Below, piece after piece: positions 9,501 through 38,100 of a stretch of DNA of 64,000 nt; the stretch's first letter is position 1, and every line of letters starts with the position of its first letter. The position numbers were made by a program, and so were the translations under genes. The notes under the pieces were generated by a model, which was not told the DNA's origin, did not search any database, and saw nothing but the letters and a program-made list of their open reading frames with translations. This DNA comes from Watersipora subatra (lineage: Eukaryota; Bryozoa; Gymnolaemata; Cheilostomatida; Watersiporidae): assembly GCF_963576615.1 (NCBI RefSeq), contig NC_088708.1, positions 58,949,196 to 59,013,195 on the forward strand, read 5' to 3'.

Positions 9501-12033
9501 ACACGCACGCACACGGACACAGACAATGCACACAGACGCATGCACACACCACCCCACCCTCTTAAAAACATGCCTCACCCTTGCTCTTTAAACGCACACA
9601 ACCCACCACACTAGTCGTTTAAACCTACACACCTCACGAGGGCATTCCGTCAGGCATGCACACCTCACCATTTCTTCAAGCATGCACACCTTGCCCAATC
9701 CCGAGGCTGATACAGACAGGACTAGCTGCATCATTCTAATCTCCCAACTAGGTCAGCCTCCTAAAGAGTGTTGCCTATATTGACACAGTCACAATTGTTT
9801 GGTTGTCTAGTTTATGACACGTTGCACGCATGAGCAAGCTCAAGCTCGCCTTTCAACTATAACAACGAATCACCCCTCAGCTTTGTGTTAACATTCCAAA
9901 GCAAGGCAGTCACCCATACCAAACATGTTACTCACAGGCAGAGGAGCTCATATATGCGACAGTAAGTAGAGCGACTTTCTCCGAAACCCATGATGAGTTC
10001 CTCAGGAGAACCCGGAGGAGCTCCAGCAAACTGTATGCTGTCCATGTGCTTCTGCGTCATCCATCGAAAAAGAACTCTACAAAAGACGGAAATAACCTTT
10101 TTCTCGATAGCATAGCAATAATTTAATATCACCACCAATAAGAACACACTTTATGAATTCATGTTCCTAAAGCGTGGTTCCCGTATCGGCTGCTAGATCC
10201 CGGCAGTAATCTCACGAGGCAAAACACTTGCGATGTTTGGCTCGGCGGCTTATGCTCACATAAAACTACATAGCTAATTATTGCATACAAATGGCCGCTC
10301 GATACGCCGTTTCGAATGTGCTGACTTTCGCCTGTACAGTGCATTTTGGGAATGGTTTGCTTGTGGTTCCTAGCAAAGGTTGAACAGCACTGAACTCTTG
10401 CGTTAACCGTCAACAACTACTGGCGGTACTCCGTGCATAAGCTCCCATGCCACCGCCGATTGCCCTGTGATCCTACCAATGGTGCTGGCGGCGAATGCGG
10501 GAAACAGGCTTTAGGCAGCCACGTCCAATTGGTTGGATACTAATGGGCTGTGCTAGCTTAAATGATCTGCTGTAGAAACTGTGGCGGCTACAAAACCCAG
10601 CCATGAGTGGCACAATCATGTTTGTCCATGCACAAACAAGAGTATAAGCCTTACCATGAATTGCACCTAACACGGTTGTTCATAGGTACGCATGAGATGG
10701 CAAGAGGATTTCTAAAAGATTATCATGCAAAGATGGAAAGAATGGCAAGAGAGCAAGAGTCGCAGAAACCCCCGCTGCAATGCTGATATGCATCATGTCT
10801 AAAAAATACACGAGGCAAAGGTAGGCTGCGCACCTGGCAGCCTCGATGGCACTCCACTGTTGAGTGTAGACAAGGTGAAAGAGGAGGTCCTTGAAGGAGT
10901 CATGCTGCTGTTGAGCAACCTAGAAGGAAGCAAGATGAGACGGGTAAGAGAACTTAGCCATGCAATGCGGACTACCCATCACCTCAGGCTCTCTAAACTA
11001 AATGTACACCCCTACCGGCAGCACAAACTTATATGCATGAACGGAAAGATGCCCTCCGCCTTACCGTGCTTTAATAATATCTCTCGTAGCATAAGCGATA
11101 AAGGCCTTGCTGTACACCAGGTGGTACAGCAAGTCCTTGAAGGAGTTATGGTCACGTAGAGCTACCTGAAAAGATTCCAAGTTTCACGGCATTCTCCTAA
11201 TCTGTCAGTCATATTCTAATGTTCACAAAATGGCTACAGTGAGAAATGACAATCAGGATATATAACAACCTTGTACAAAACTAGATATCTTCTTCAAGTA
11301 ACCTTGACCCAAGTTTCATTGCAGCACAGCAAAAACATTCCTTTGTAAATTCACCGTAAGCATTATCACTCGATGAATTCTTTGCAAAAGAACTTATATT
11401 AAAATGCCGGCCGGCCCTCTTATGTTGTTTTAATCATGCTTGATAAATACAATCAATGAAGTTGGTTTTGCCACACAAAAGATTTATCACCGACAAAGAA
11501 TGCAGCTGCACTGTGAATACAGTACTTCAGAATAATAAAACTATGTTATACTCTACTATAGAAAAAGCTCGCAAGCATGACACAACATGTCATAGCAAGT
11601 TATTGTATGCCAAGTGTAACACAACGAACACTTATACTCAACAGAACATGCACCAGTAATTTGCTCCTAATAATCGCATTTACAAATTATGAACATTAAT
11701 ACAAAAAAGTATCGATTACAAGCAGCTAAGTGTGCTTTAATTGGTTAAGTGTAAGTTAAGTAGCTAAGTGGTTTTAAAATGTAGACCAATTTAAAAACAA
11801 CCTAAGATAATTTTTGACAGTATCAAGTTAACCATCTTGACAAGACATTAACAACCATGATGAAAAAACATACCTGAATGGCGTGCTGGTCTGCAGCAGC
11901 GAATGTCTCCCCACTAGGGTATCTCTGAGACCGGAGCCATTCTGGTGCAGAAGCGTATGGTATTGAGGAGGTGTCAACTGGCTGGGGCCGGAAGTCATCC
12001 GGGGCCCTCATGATGATTTCAATTACAAATAAC
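1..12033 (-). CDS. hil: Hillarin / kyphoscoliosis-peptidase-like protein (3' end outside window, 5' end uncertain)
   Basis: Exons in order of transcription: 12033-11874, then 11165-11065 or 10919-10834, 10076-9936, 8980-8825, 8121-7978, 7239-7049, 6940-6831, 6736-6613, 6368-6176, 2833-2595, 2487-2344, 1900-1635 and 613 to beyond 1. All have AG/GT borders and every phase matches, giving about 853 residues so far. Family signatures in order: RAPDDFRPQPVDTSSIPYAS, the DQHAIQ-HLVYS segment, LFRWMTQKH, GSPEELIMGFGESRSTY, GYAKGIDIRPGHP, NHSWN...DNAWQLVDPHWAAR, YEYDDFYF, FENLPIAKSAFFKH, WGPGAEVYQAGLIP and GEYALEVYANDPERDGNTY. These match invertebrate hillarins and vertebrate KY, cytoskeleton-associated proteins with a transglutaminase-like fold. 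The His (NHSW) and Asp (LVDPHW) of the triad are present, but the usual Cys position reads Arg, so catalysis is doubtful. A Pro/Lys-rich linker leads to a C-terminal array of 19-residue repeats. The ATG at 12011 could be a start, but the frame stays open upstream to a possible acceptor, so earlier exons (for example a LIM domain, known in some hillarins) may exist and were not found. Confidence 0.9.
865..1531. mobile_element. MITE-like element in hillarin intron
   Basis: The left end (about 865) reads CAGTGAAACTCATATAACTC and the right end (about 1531), read in reverse complement, gives CAGTCAAACTCGGATAACTC. This is an imperfect terminal inverted repeat with further GAGTTATC motifs inside each end. 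The interior has no credible ORF. Size, termini and lack of coding capacity fit a non-autonomous DNA transposon. Target duplication is not clear. It lies in the intron between exons 1900-1635 and 613-1. Confidence 0.6.
1556..1685 (-). repeat. 70-bp tandem duplication of an exon 3' end and its donor site
   Basis: The last part of exon 1900-1635 (encoding GAPSKYTERGYGAQPYR, then the donor GTATGT) is followed 70 bp downstream in the transcript by a diverged copy that would encode GAPSQYTELGYGTRLYM followed by GTATAC. The second copy is separated from the exon by an in-frame stop if simply read through, so it appears intronic. Confidence 0.65.
3214..3784. repeat. Minisatellite, 38 bp x 15
   Basis: Fifteen almost identical head-to-tail copies of a 38-bp unit starting AAACTCTACCCTATGGGCTA occupy the large hillarin intron (6175-2834). 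Only a few units differ (for example CTACGGGC near 3531 and 3569, AAAATTC near 3558). Since 38 is not a multiple of three and the unit has no stop in any forward frame, all three plus frames stay open; the repetitive 160-200 residue ORFs here are artefacts. Confidence 0.95.
4576..4708. repeat. Tandem perfect palindromes (hairpins)
   Basis: A 45-nt palindrome (arms of 22 nt starting AAGGTTGGCTCGGTTTAAAC, one central base) and a 53-nt palindrome (arms of 26 nt starting AGGTTTAAAGCACTCGG) lie within about 130 bp. A third, overlapping repeat pairs the segment between them. The arms match without mismatch, so single strands would form strong cruciforms. Confidence 0.85.
4581..5890 (+). mobile_element. 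hAT-like element remnant with palindromic left end
   Basis: The segment holds a BED-finger ORF (separate entry), a left end made of perfect palindromes rich in GTTTAAAC, and a right end (5760-5885) with three copies of a CATAAAAACTGGTTTAAAC-type motif. Read in reverse complement, the right end is CAGTGTTGGTAAAAACC, which resembles hAT terminal repeats. The 8-bp word TTGACCAA occurs at 4573-4580 and 5891-5898 and could be an 8-bp target duplication, as hAT elements make, although the same word could arise by chance from the GGTTTAAACC-rich context. No catalytic transposase region remains. Confidence 0.5.
5231..5509 (+). pseudogene. BED zinc-finger fragment of a hAT-type transposase
   Basis: The ORF starting MPRKQDPVWQFF has the layout of a BED finger: D-P-V-W-x-F-F, a Lys-rich loop (KGFKAKRNRC), then GHADRLKAHIAKC. 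This is the DNA-binding head of many hAT transposases. The first of the two expected Cys in KAKCxxC is Arg here, so zinc binding is probably lost. The ORF ends after 92 residues in a Ser/Thr-rich linker with no dimerisation or DDE-type catalytic region. An in-frame start at 5213 (MPQISK) is also possible. Probably a dead remnant inside an intron on the strand opposite to the host gene. Confidence 0.7.
7231..7529 (-). repeat. Tandem array of a 3' splice-site unit, 37-38 bp x 8
   Basis: Eight units of 37 or 38 bp. Read on the minus strand, each contains a pyrimidine-rich stretch, CTGCCAG (CTGCTAG in one unit) and then TATGTACGA, that is, a copy of the acceptor and first exon bases of the hillarin exon 7239-7049. 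Only the last copy (AG at 7241-7240) continues into coding sequence in the right phase. Confidence 0.9.
9480..9700. repeat. Degenerate CA-rich simple repeat
   Basis: Low-complexity stretch dominated by CACACGCACG, ACACAGAC and GCATGCACACC motifs inside the hillarin intron 9935-8981. No coding signal. Confidence 0.6.
10834..11165 (-). other. Pair of homologous, apparently mutually exclusive exons
   Basis: Exon A (11165-11065, 101 nt) encodes VALRDHNSFKDLLYHLVYSK followed by 13 more residues to IIKA. Exon B (10919-10834, 86 nt) encodes VAQQQHDSFKDLLFHLVYTQ and then QWSAIEAA. Both have good acceptor and donor sites, begin in phase 0 and leave two bases that make Arg with the first base of exon 10076-9936. 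Including both, or neither, breaks the frame (187 nt or 0 nt against a phase-2 acceptor), so a functional transcript needs exactly one. Confidence 0.85.
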
Positions 12034-15000
12034 CTGTCACAAACAATTATCATTAAAGATGGAGCCATACAACTAATTTAAAATAGAAAAAGACAATATA
12101 TCAATATTGGCGGTATTTGTTGAAGTATGAGTCATAATTTTAACACTCTAGAACACTAAAACTGCTTTCTAAACTTTCGTAATTACTTTACAGGTAAGTA
12201 CAAGTATATATTCTTTTACAAGCCGCATACTTGTATAGTATATCGTATAGTACGTTGTGTATATAATACTAAAGTCCATAAGAGATTGATAAGAACTAAA
12301 CGGAAAAGCATGGGTCGGGCAAAAAGAAGAGGTCAAACCAGTGCTAAAAAATCTTGAGCCAATCTGTGTCAGGCAAGAAAAATGATAGAAAGTGCTTATT
12401 GGTGATTCTCTGTAAATGAAGGAGGAATGGTTAAATTTCATTCAATAGCTGAAAAGAGCTAATTTTGGCAAAGATTTTTAACACTGACATTAACCAGCAT
12501 GTTGCAAGGAGACTTGCAATATCAATAGACTGTGCGGTCCGCATCCATGTGTGAGTGATGTTTGTGACAGTGTATTGCAATATGTATCCAAATGGAGACC
12601 ACAGCCAGGCCACTTTACATAGTGTCAATAAAACATTCTGTACTGCTGTACACTATACTGATTTTTCATTTATTCATTTCAAAAGAAGGAAATGATTACC
12701 GCTTGTAAACACGAGTTATCATTATTACACGTAAAAGAAAATGAAGAAACTCGAGTGAATGAGAAAACAGCAAAAAAACAAGGCCGTAGTAGTTGAAGCA
12801 GCAAAATAGGAGAAGTTACTGCAGACCATAAATGCAAAAACAGACTTCAAAAAATCTGCAAACATTAGCAGTATTAAAAACAACAATGAGAAATAAAGCG
12901 AAGTAGAAGGTGACACAATCAAAGTCATTTTTCACTATATGCTTTGACAACGCTGATGTTCGATGTTGCTGATCAAATAGCAAATCAACTTCTAGTGTAA
13001 TATGGTAAATTATTAGCAACCCATTACTAAAATAGCTAAGATGTACATTCACATTACAACATACTCTATCTTTCGCTAGAAAACAGACGCACTGGAGTAA
13101 CACATGGGCTACTAAACCGCGGTATCAAAATACGATTTCAATTTATTTTACAACAGAATCAATTGCTTTTTAAATAAAACTTTATATAGTTTAACATTTC
13201 GAAATAAACACTGTACATAAAACAACCAGCATTTAAACTCGTTTTAGGACATATTATTAAATATTGTAAATCATTTGCTGTTATAAACATCTTGAATTAA
13301 AAATGTCGCCAAAAACTGTAATATCTTGAAATCAAAAGTACTATTAGCAAAGGCTTCACTTCAAATACATGTATATCGGAATAGAGTACGATGACAAGAA
13401 ACACGATGCAAGTTTTGCTTAATATATGAGATAAATTGGCTATTTTAACATTATTTAGCAAGAATATGTAGCTAAGTTCTAATTACGCATAGCAACAGTA
13501 GAGACCATTAAACGCCATCAATGGTAAATATAATAAGTAATAGAATACTTTCAACTGAATCCAACTTATGAACAAAATAAAACTTGCCAACAAACTGAAA
13601 AACATAGACCACTTGTCAATACGTTTAATATCTAAACACTCATAATGACATACAAAAAATACTATAAAAAGATAAATCAAATTTGAGCTAATTTATTTAA
13701 GGTGATAGGTAGTTCTCCAAAAAATATACAAAATTTAACAAGCCATTACAAGTCGCTTTGAGGTAAGGTTATGGATTGTAGGCCGGTCGGGTTCTTTCAG
13801 AACTTCCTACTGTGTACGTTTGTGTAGGTACTGTAAACGTTCATCAAGATTGTATGTCTATGCAAGGGTAATTCTGCTTTAGACTACTAATTTCGAAACT
13901 CAGGTTATTAAATTAAAAAGAGTAGGCAACTCGTGTTGTATAAACAATACGTTAGGATTTGTGTTAGAGTGACTGAATGATTGTGTAGAAAACTACAATG
14001 TAAGTACATCTTCATTTTCCAAAAATGTATGCAAACTGACTTATATGTTTACAAACTTATTTATTTTTATTTATTTTTATTTATTAATTATTTATTCTTA
14101 TATATTAGCATAAAACTTGGCGAGTTTTGTGTTCAGAAGGCCTGCTATCAGTATAACCCAGTTTATTAGCGTACCCGTTGTTCGCTAATGTTCATCTGTT
14201 TTCGGTATCGTAAACATTTGTTAGAAACTCTATTTTCTAAAATGTGGGTGCGGTGGTTTTGTTTTATAGGCCTACGCACAGAACGCTTGAAGACGGTTTA
14301 CCGTATTTTTATAAAGTTATAAAATACCATAGTGGTGAATAGTAAAATGGTAGACTACTAGATATTTTTGTTTCGATAGCGATAATTACATTCTTCTCGT
14401 CACCTTGCTTTTTTGTGATTTTTGTCAGCATTTTAACACCAAAAAAGTTTTGTATTCGACGGAAAAACCTGGCAGTAAACTGCACCTTCTAAATTAAGAA
14501 TTTTTTAGAGTGATTGAAATAATAGCATGAGTAATGACTAATGCTATTATTTTCACTGTTATTATTTCAGGGATATTACATGGGTATAGACTGATGTAAT
14601 ATCCTTAAAAGTTGACAAATATTAAGTACACAATGCCACCCTATTCAAGTGTATGTGTTTTAAGCATAAAAACCACAAAAGAGAACATGTACTATCCATG
14701 AAAAACAGGACTCCGAATTTACTGATTTAGAGTATGCTTTATACAGTGTGTAGTTTTCTAATTTTTCTGGGTTTCGTTTATGCTTGGGTCCTTTAGTTTA
14801 AACCTGAACCACAACAAGTGCTGAAGCTAGAAGATAGTTTTGTGGAGTTACTTTACACTGATCCATTGTGATTTTCCTTTGGAATGTCTGTAATCCACCT
14901 TGATCCAAGACAAGTCATCATCACAATAGTCAGCTGGGAGTCAGCTTTGTAATTGTGGCCTGACCAAAAGTATGTTTAGTATTTTTTTCTTTCACAAGAT

Positions 15001-15453
15001 TTATTGTGACTGTGTAATCTGGAGTAAAAAGGTGTTGCGTTGTTTTATTTTGAATAGGCTTGTTGGACTGCGCAATTTTTTTGGGTTTTTGGTGTGTGGG
15101 TAATACACTCAAATTAGATTTTAGCTTGTTATTTATCAATATTTCAGATTTCTCAGTCTTTCTCCAAAGGTATACATAGATATAAAATAAATGAGATTAA
15201 AGTTAAAGTCAAGTTTGAAAGAATTCTACTACTAATAGTTTCATATTACAAAGCATTAATCATCAGATAAAATTGCTACCACCAAAAGCGTCTTATATAG
15301 ATGGGAATAAAACCATAGTTGTTAAACTACCTAAAAGCATCACTGATAAGTAGGATCGAAATTAGCAAGCAATGGAATTATGCACAATGTATAACTAAAT
15401 AGTGAGATACAGCTTAACAATTTGGGTGTTTGAAAATTAAGTCTTAAAATTGC
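12034..15453. other. Upstream flank of hillarin: no recognised gene
   Basis: About 3.4 kb of AT-rich sequence. I see no ORF with recognisable family signatures and no convincing further hillarin exon. Notable only for a TTTATTTTTATTTA run at 14050-14100 and a small hairpin pair around 14510-14610 (AATAATAGCA...TGCTATTATT and GATATTACAT...ATGTAATATCC). It probably holds the hillarin promoter or 5' exons, which I cannot place. Confidence 0.5.
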
Positions 15454-15930
15454 TCAAAAGGAATTTGCTAATTTTGCCAAGTTCGGAATTTGTCTACATG
15501 TTGAAACAAGCTCACATCTTTTGTTCAAACTAGCAGTTTTAGGTCTGCTTATAATGTAAAATTTCTCATATAGACATCTATATGAGAAATTGTTACATCT
15601 GCCTGTAGTTTTATTATATGATGTTGCTCTTCTCACCATCCACCGCTTGATGTTATAATTTATGTTCTGGTCCTTCGGTGTCTATATATACTTACCTAGC
15701 TCAGTGCGTGATCTTTTGCATTCATTTCGAAGAGCTGACATATAATTGTGATAGCATTGTTTGAAGGTAGTATCTGTCAATCTTATGTAATGTTCATCTA
15801 GTAATCTGATCTTGTTAGTGACTGTTGCTCTGTATATGATCGACTTGGTCAAGCAATTTTCTTGTAGTGGACAGCTGCTATTATTTTTGCAGTTGCAATT
15901 TTTCAGTTCTGTATTCGTTGGTGCCAACAA
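15454..15930 (-). pseudogene. Penelope-like element 3' fragment (GIY-YIG endonuclease region), frameshifted
   Basis: Read on the minus strand from 15930, the peptide contains NCNCKNNSSCPLQENCLTKS, then IIYRATVTNKIRLLDEHYIR, LTDTTFKQCYHNYMSALRNE and TELGKYI. This is the Cys-cluster plus GIY-YIG layout found downstream of reverse transcriptase in Penelope-like retroelements. After a frame change the peptide TGRCNNFSYRCLYEKFYI and ASLNKRCELVSTCRQIPN (15639-15454) matches the end of the same domain. The usual YIG glycine is Arg (YIRLTD), and the frame is broken, so it is a dead 3' fragment, as is typical of 5'-truncated insertions. Confidence 0.75.
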
Positions 15931-21646
<5,716 letters not shown>

Positions 21647-21902
21647 TGTAGTAGCTTTTTATTTAGGTGAAGTTGTACTAAATCAAAATATTGATGCAAT
21701 TTTATTTTGCACTATTTGTCTGTTTTACAGCAAACAATCATTTACTCATTTCTGATTATTTGTTATGCAGGTATTGGCTCTCTGACATTGGCAGCATTCC
21801 ATTAAACTGTTGACCTGTATTGTATTTTAATATAAACAAGTTTTCGCATTATTTTTAGATTTTTAATGTATTAGGATGTTTTAATTTAATGCAATATAGC
21901 TA

Positions 21903-22186
21903 TTATGTTAATATATCACAGTTGTTTATTTCAACAACAGAGTTAGGTCCAGTTTTTCTAGAAGTTGTAAAAGAAATTTGCACTCGTGTGGCAGTTGTCT
22001 TCTTTATTAAAGATATTGCCGACTTTACAGCCGACGCGTAGTCAAAATGATCGGGAATAGGCTTGTAGCTGTCTAACTCGCAATATCCGCCAGTGGATTT
22101 CCTGCTGTAAGCTATCATTGCTGCGATCGTTCCATTGTACCGAAATTGATGACACAAAAATCTTGGAAACTCAAACCTGACAAGCA
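21903..22186 (-). CDS. Possible last exon of an unidentified minus-strand gene
   Basis: On the minus strand a pyrimidine/AG boundary (GCTTGTCAG at about 22195-22187) is followed by about 94 open codons ending in a stop at 21903. The peptide includes RFEFPRFLCHQFRYNGTIAA, MIAYSRKSTGGYCELDSYKP and KTGPNSVVEINNCDIL. Its balanced composition looks like real protein rather than random AT-rich ORF. There is no ATG at the open end, so it would need an upstream exon, which would have to lie opposite the p38 gene. I do not recognise the family. Confidence 0.35.
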
Positions 22187-22209
22187 CGTAAACGTTGTGT
22201 TAGCATATA

Positions 22210-34409
<12,200 letters not shown>

Positions 34410-35126
34410 CTACTAATCTGTTAACAGAACATGGTCCTTACACAGAATGGACAAACCAACTGATTCTGTTACCTGCTCACTAGTATCTTAGATGTATGAA
34501 TGCGGGTGGAATTTTTTGAAATGTGCAGTTTTTCATCCATTTGATTTGAAAGTTGAATGCATGCATTTAACTGATTTTGAGTAGAGGATGGGATTGAAAG
34601 ACAAACGCCTACAAAATACTTTAATTTTATGAATATTTTTGTCTGCCGCTAACAACTACACCTGGAAACCTGATTACCAGGGTTTACTAATATTTTTATT
34701 GTTGCTAAGTGGAATCAAGGTTTAAATTGGAACATAGTTTTTACCCTTTGAATTATGGACTGCTATCACACTGCTGAGTAAAGCAAATGACTTAGTATTT
34801 TTCGAGTATGACGTTTGCTAAGAGGACAATGCAGGATGATTTGAAATCAAAAAGGGAGGCGACCAGGCATGTATATTTGCGAGCTTATTGTTTTGCAGGT
34901 ATATTTGCAAACGGACAGTTTCTGTAGCAAAAATGAACCATATCAAAAAGCTGACTAGACTGTACATATTCGCACGATTTTCATCCTTTATATCACATTT
35001 ATTATTTTCCTAGTATACTATGATCTTGTGATAATCGGTTCTTGCTTTCCCTATATGCACTGTATGAATTTGTAAATTATATTATAATACTGCGAGCTTT
35101 GCTATACAGCTCTCAATAAAACCAGT
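34410..35126. other. Convergent 3' ends of p38 and GNL3
   Basis: On the plus strand the first AATAAA I see after the p38 stop is at 35115-35120, next to the GNL3 stop (35127). On the minus strand an AATAAA (plus-strand TTTATT at 34998-35003) lies about 125 bp beyond the GNL3 stop. If both are used, the two mRNAs overlap tail to tail by about 150 bp. No coding sequence seen in between. Confidence 0.5.
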
Positions 35127-38100
35127 TCATAAGTTCAGATCATCTCCGAGACCACCGAGACCGGCTTCCAAAGCTGAAGTCAACTCATCTGATAATTTAT
35201 CTAAAAATATACAAAAGTTTTAATCTATAGAGCATAGCATTTGCGTTATAGTCAATTAGTGAATAAGATGGAATATATTTTATGCATTGCCTGTAAGTAT
35301 ACACTATAATAGTCTTGGTGCAAGAATCAAAAAGGTTGGACAGACAGCAGGGCAGACAAAGCTAGCGCTAACATCAAGATATTTACCTGCTCGTTTTCGC
35401 TGCTTTTTCATCTTCTTGTACTCTTTTTTCTTCATTTTGTTGAGCTGCATGTCTTCCGGAGTTACTGGAGACCTGGATGCTAGTGCCACAGATAGTCTTG
35501 TTTTTCGCTTAGGGGTTGGATCTGGCATGATGATGTCACTAAGTGACTGCTTGTGAGCCTGTATAATCACAAAAACAGTAAGAAGCAGCGACCAAATTCA
35601 ACAACAACTACATGTTATAAAACACATGGAAAGAAACCGATCATTTAAACCTCTTGAAATAACATTTCTGGTTACCTGCTTTACTAGCTGAGTGAGATAT
35701 AAGCAAGTAATAATTTCAACACGTTGATGTTTATCAACTATTAAAAAGGAAACAGGCACCTCCAACATTGCAATACCATGATATGAAATCAATGCATTGT
35801 AGATGCAGTTCAGCTTAGAAAAACATGTTGTAGATGAGGTAAATTTCTAAAACACTAGCAAAATTATTTTGTATGGCTCTAATTGCACAACATTATATAA
35901 CATATTATGCACAAGAGGTGTGCCGTAATATCATGTATGGTGTGTAAATTAGGACGATTACTAAATTCATTGAAAAGCTTCAATTACGGAGAATTGAGAC
36001 TTCATTGCACACAAATAGATTGTGTAATCATATAAAGTTTGACCCCGCGAAACCTTTTGACTATCTAGATAAGACTGTCAAAACGACTTGGTCAACTGTG
36101 TGGTGACAAACAGGAAAAGATAAGTTAGTTAATAAGCGGTGAAGCGTACCGTAGAAGGGGTCGGCTCATAACTGTCAATTGCCATTGTTTCACTTTCATT
36201 GTCAGAATCAAGTTCTACATCTTCATCTACCTGCTCTGAAACCTCCTCTGTGAATCCATTGCTGGTCACCAGCATAGCATTGCTCATGTGGCTTTTTAGG
36301 CCTAATAAAAAAATAAAAGTTCTAAATACAGAGCACACGCATAGACACAGACATCATACGTATATATGCATACATACATGTGTTTACCTGTTTACAAATA
36401 AACAGTCCTACTATGTGGACACCACGCTTCTATATCACTTACAACTGCCAGCTGTGTGCAGTTCTGGCAAATTTATACGTAAAAATATTTGCTATGCCAC
36501 CCCCCAATTCTGTTACTACACCACTGGTAAACTGGATTGCAGCATGTAGCATTTATCTTCATCACATAACATTTCGAGGTCGTAAATGACGGATATAAGT
36601 ACACACTGCTCGACGTTCTGCATGCAGTGATCTAATGCCCAAACATGGTTGTGCAGTGCGTGTCCGCTAAAGAGGAAATCCAAACAGCCAGAAATAGTGA
36701 ACTGTTTGAGATTTAAGAAGCTAGTCTTGCACGAAAAACATGAAATGAAACAATGGTGCAGTTGATTTTTCTATGTCGGTGAGCGCATCCTAACTTAGCC
36801 TGTCTTGACAAACTGTTGTTTTTGCAGAGTTGTCCCCCGTCGAGCGGGCGAGCAACACAACAGCTTGTCACAAGAAGTACTGCACCTGATGCATCAGCTG
36901 CACTTATAGGGAGCTGTTCTCTTCCGTCTATGCGGCTTGGTTGCGATGTTATGTCGGTCGCTCTATTGGTAATCATAACTGATTTCGCGCAAAAAATTAT
37001 GTAGAAAAAAATAACATTACAACGTTTAACCAAAGACTGTTGGTCGTTTACAAGTCTGTTGTAAACTTTAGTAGAACTTAAGAATAAAATAAATTGAAAA
37101 TAAAATCCATAAGAACAAATAAAACTGACTGATACAAGAATAGAAATTAAACTGACTGAGCGCACAAATAACGACATGTTTAGTCGCTGTTGTTGCCCAA
37201 GTTCTCAAGTTCTACTAAAGTTTACCGCAGAGACTAGTCGCTGGTTAAACGTCGTCATCTTATTTTTTTCTACATAAATCTTTGCGCGAAATCCGTTATG
37301 ATTACCAATGGAGCGACCGACATGATATCGCAACCAAGCCGCAGAGACGGAAGAGAACAACTCCCTATAAGTGCACCTGATGCATCAGGTGCAGTACGTC
37401 TTGTGACAAGCTGTTGTGTTGCTCGCCCGCTCGACAGGGGACAACTCCGCAAAAACAACAGTTTGTCAAGACAGGCTAATCCTAACTGGACAGTTATTCA
37501 CACAGGAGATAGGAGTTAAAAAAGGCGATGAAAAAGAAGGAAAGCAGAAAGGAACGTAGAAAACTTAATGTCAGGCAGTATTGTGATCAGCTAAGCAACA
37601 GAATTTTACACACAGATGTAAAATATGAATGTTTCAGGATTAATTGATGGCAAACTAAATAAAATATAAACCCGAATAAAATTGTTTATCAACCTGTAGT
37701 ACTTTCTCAGTCATATCCCATGAAGTTTATTCATCTGTTTAGTAAATTGTTGGTTGTGAGTCTTTAATCAACGTACACTCAGTACTATTCGACTCCTGCT
37801 CAGTGTCGATATGTGAACCACCAGCGAAATTTGACTACCGTAAAACCTCTAATCGAACGCCTTTATTTGAACATCTCTATTTGACCGCCACTATAGGAAA
37901 GGGTTAAAAAATAGACCGCCACCCTTTAATTGAACGCCACCTCTATTTGACTGCCACTGACATTCTTTGATCTTTACGAACTCATAATAGAAAAGGATCG
38001 GTAAGTGTCCACAAAATCGTAGTAATAATGACTCCATTACATTAGTACCAATTAATTCTTTTCTGTATCTGTTTGTGTCGAAGTAAATTTTCCAGCGTTT

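Noticed and set aside
36816..37458. Two mirror-image ORFs ([21 protein letters not shown])
   Set aside because: They arise from the inverted arms of the foldback element; nothing marks them as coding.
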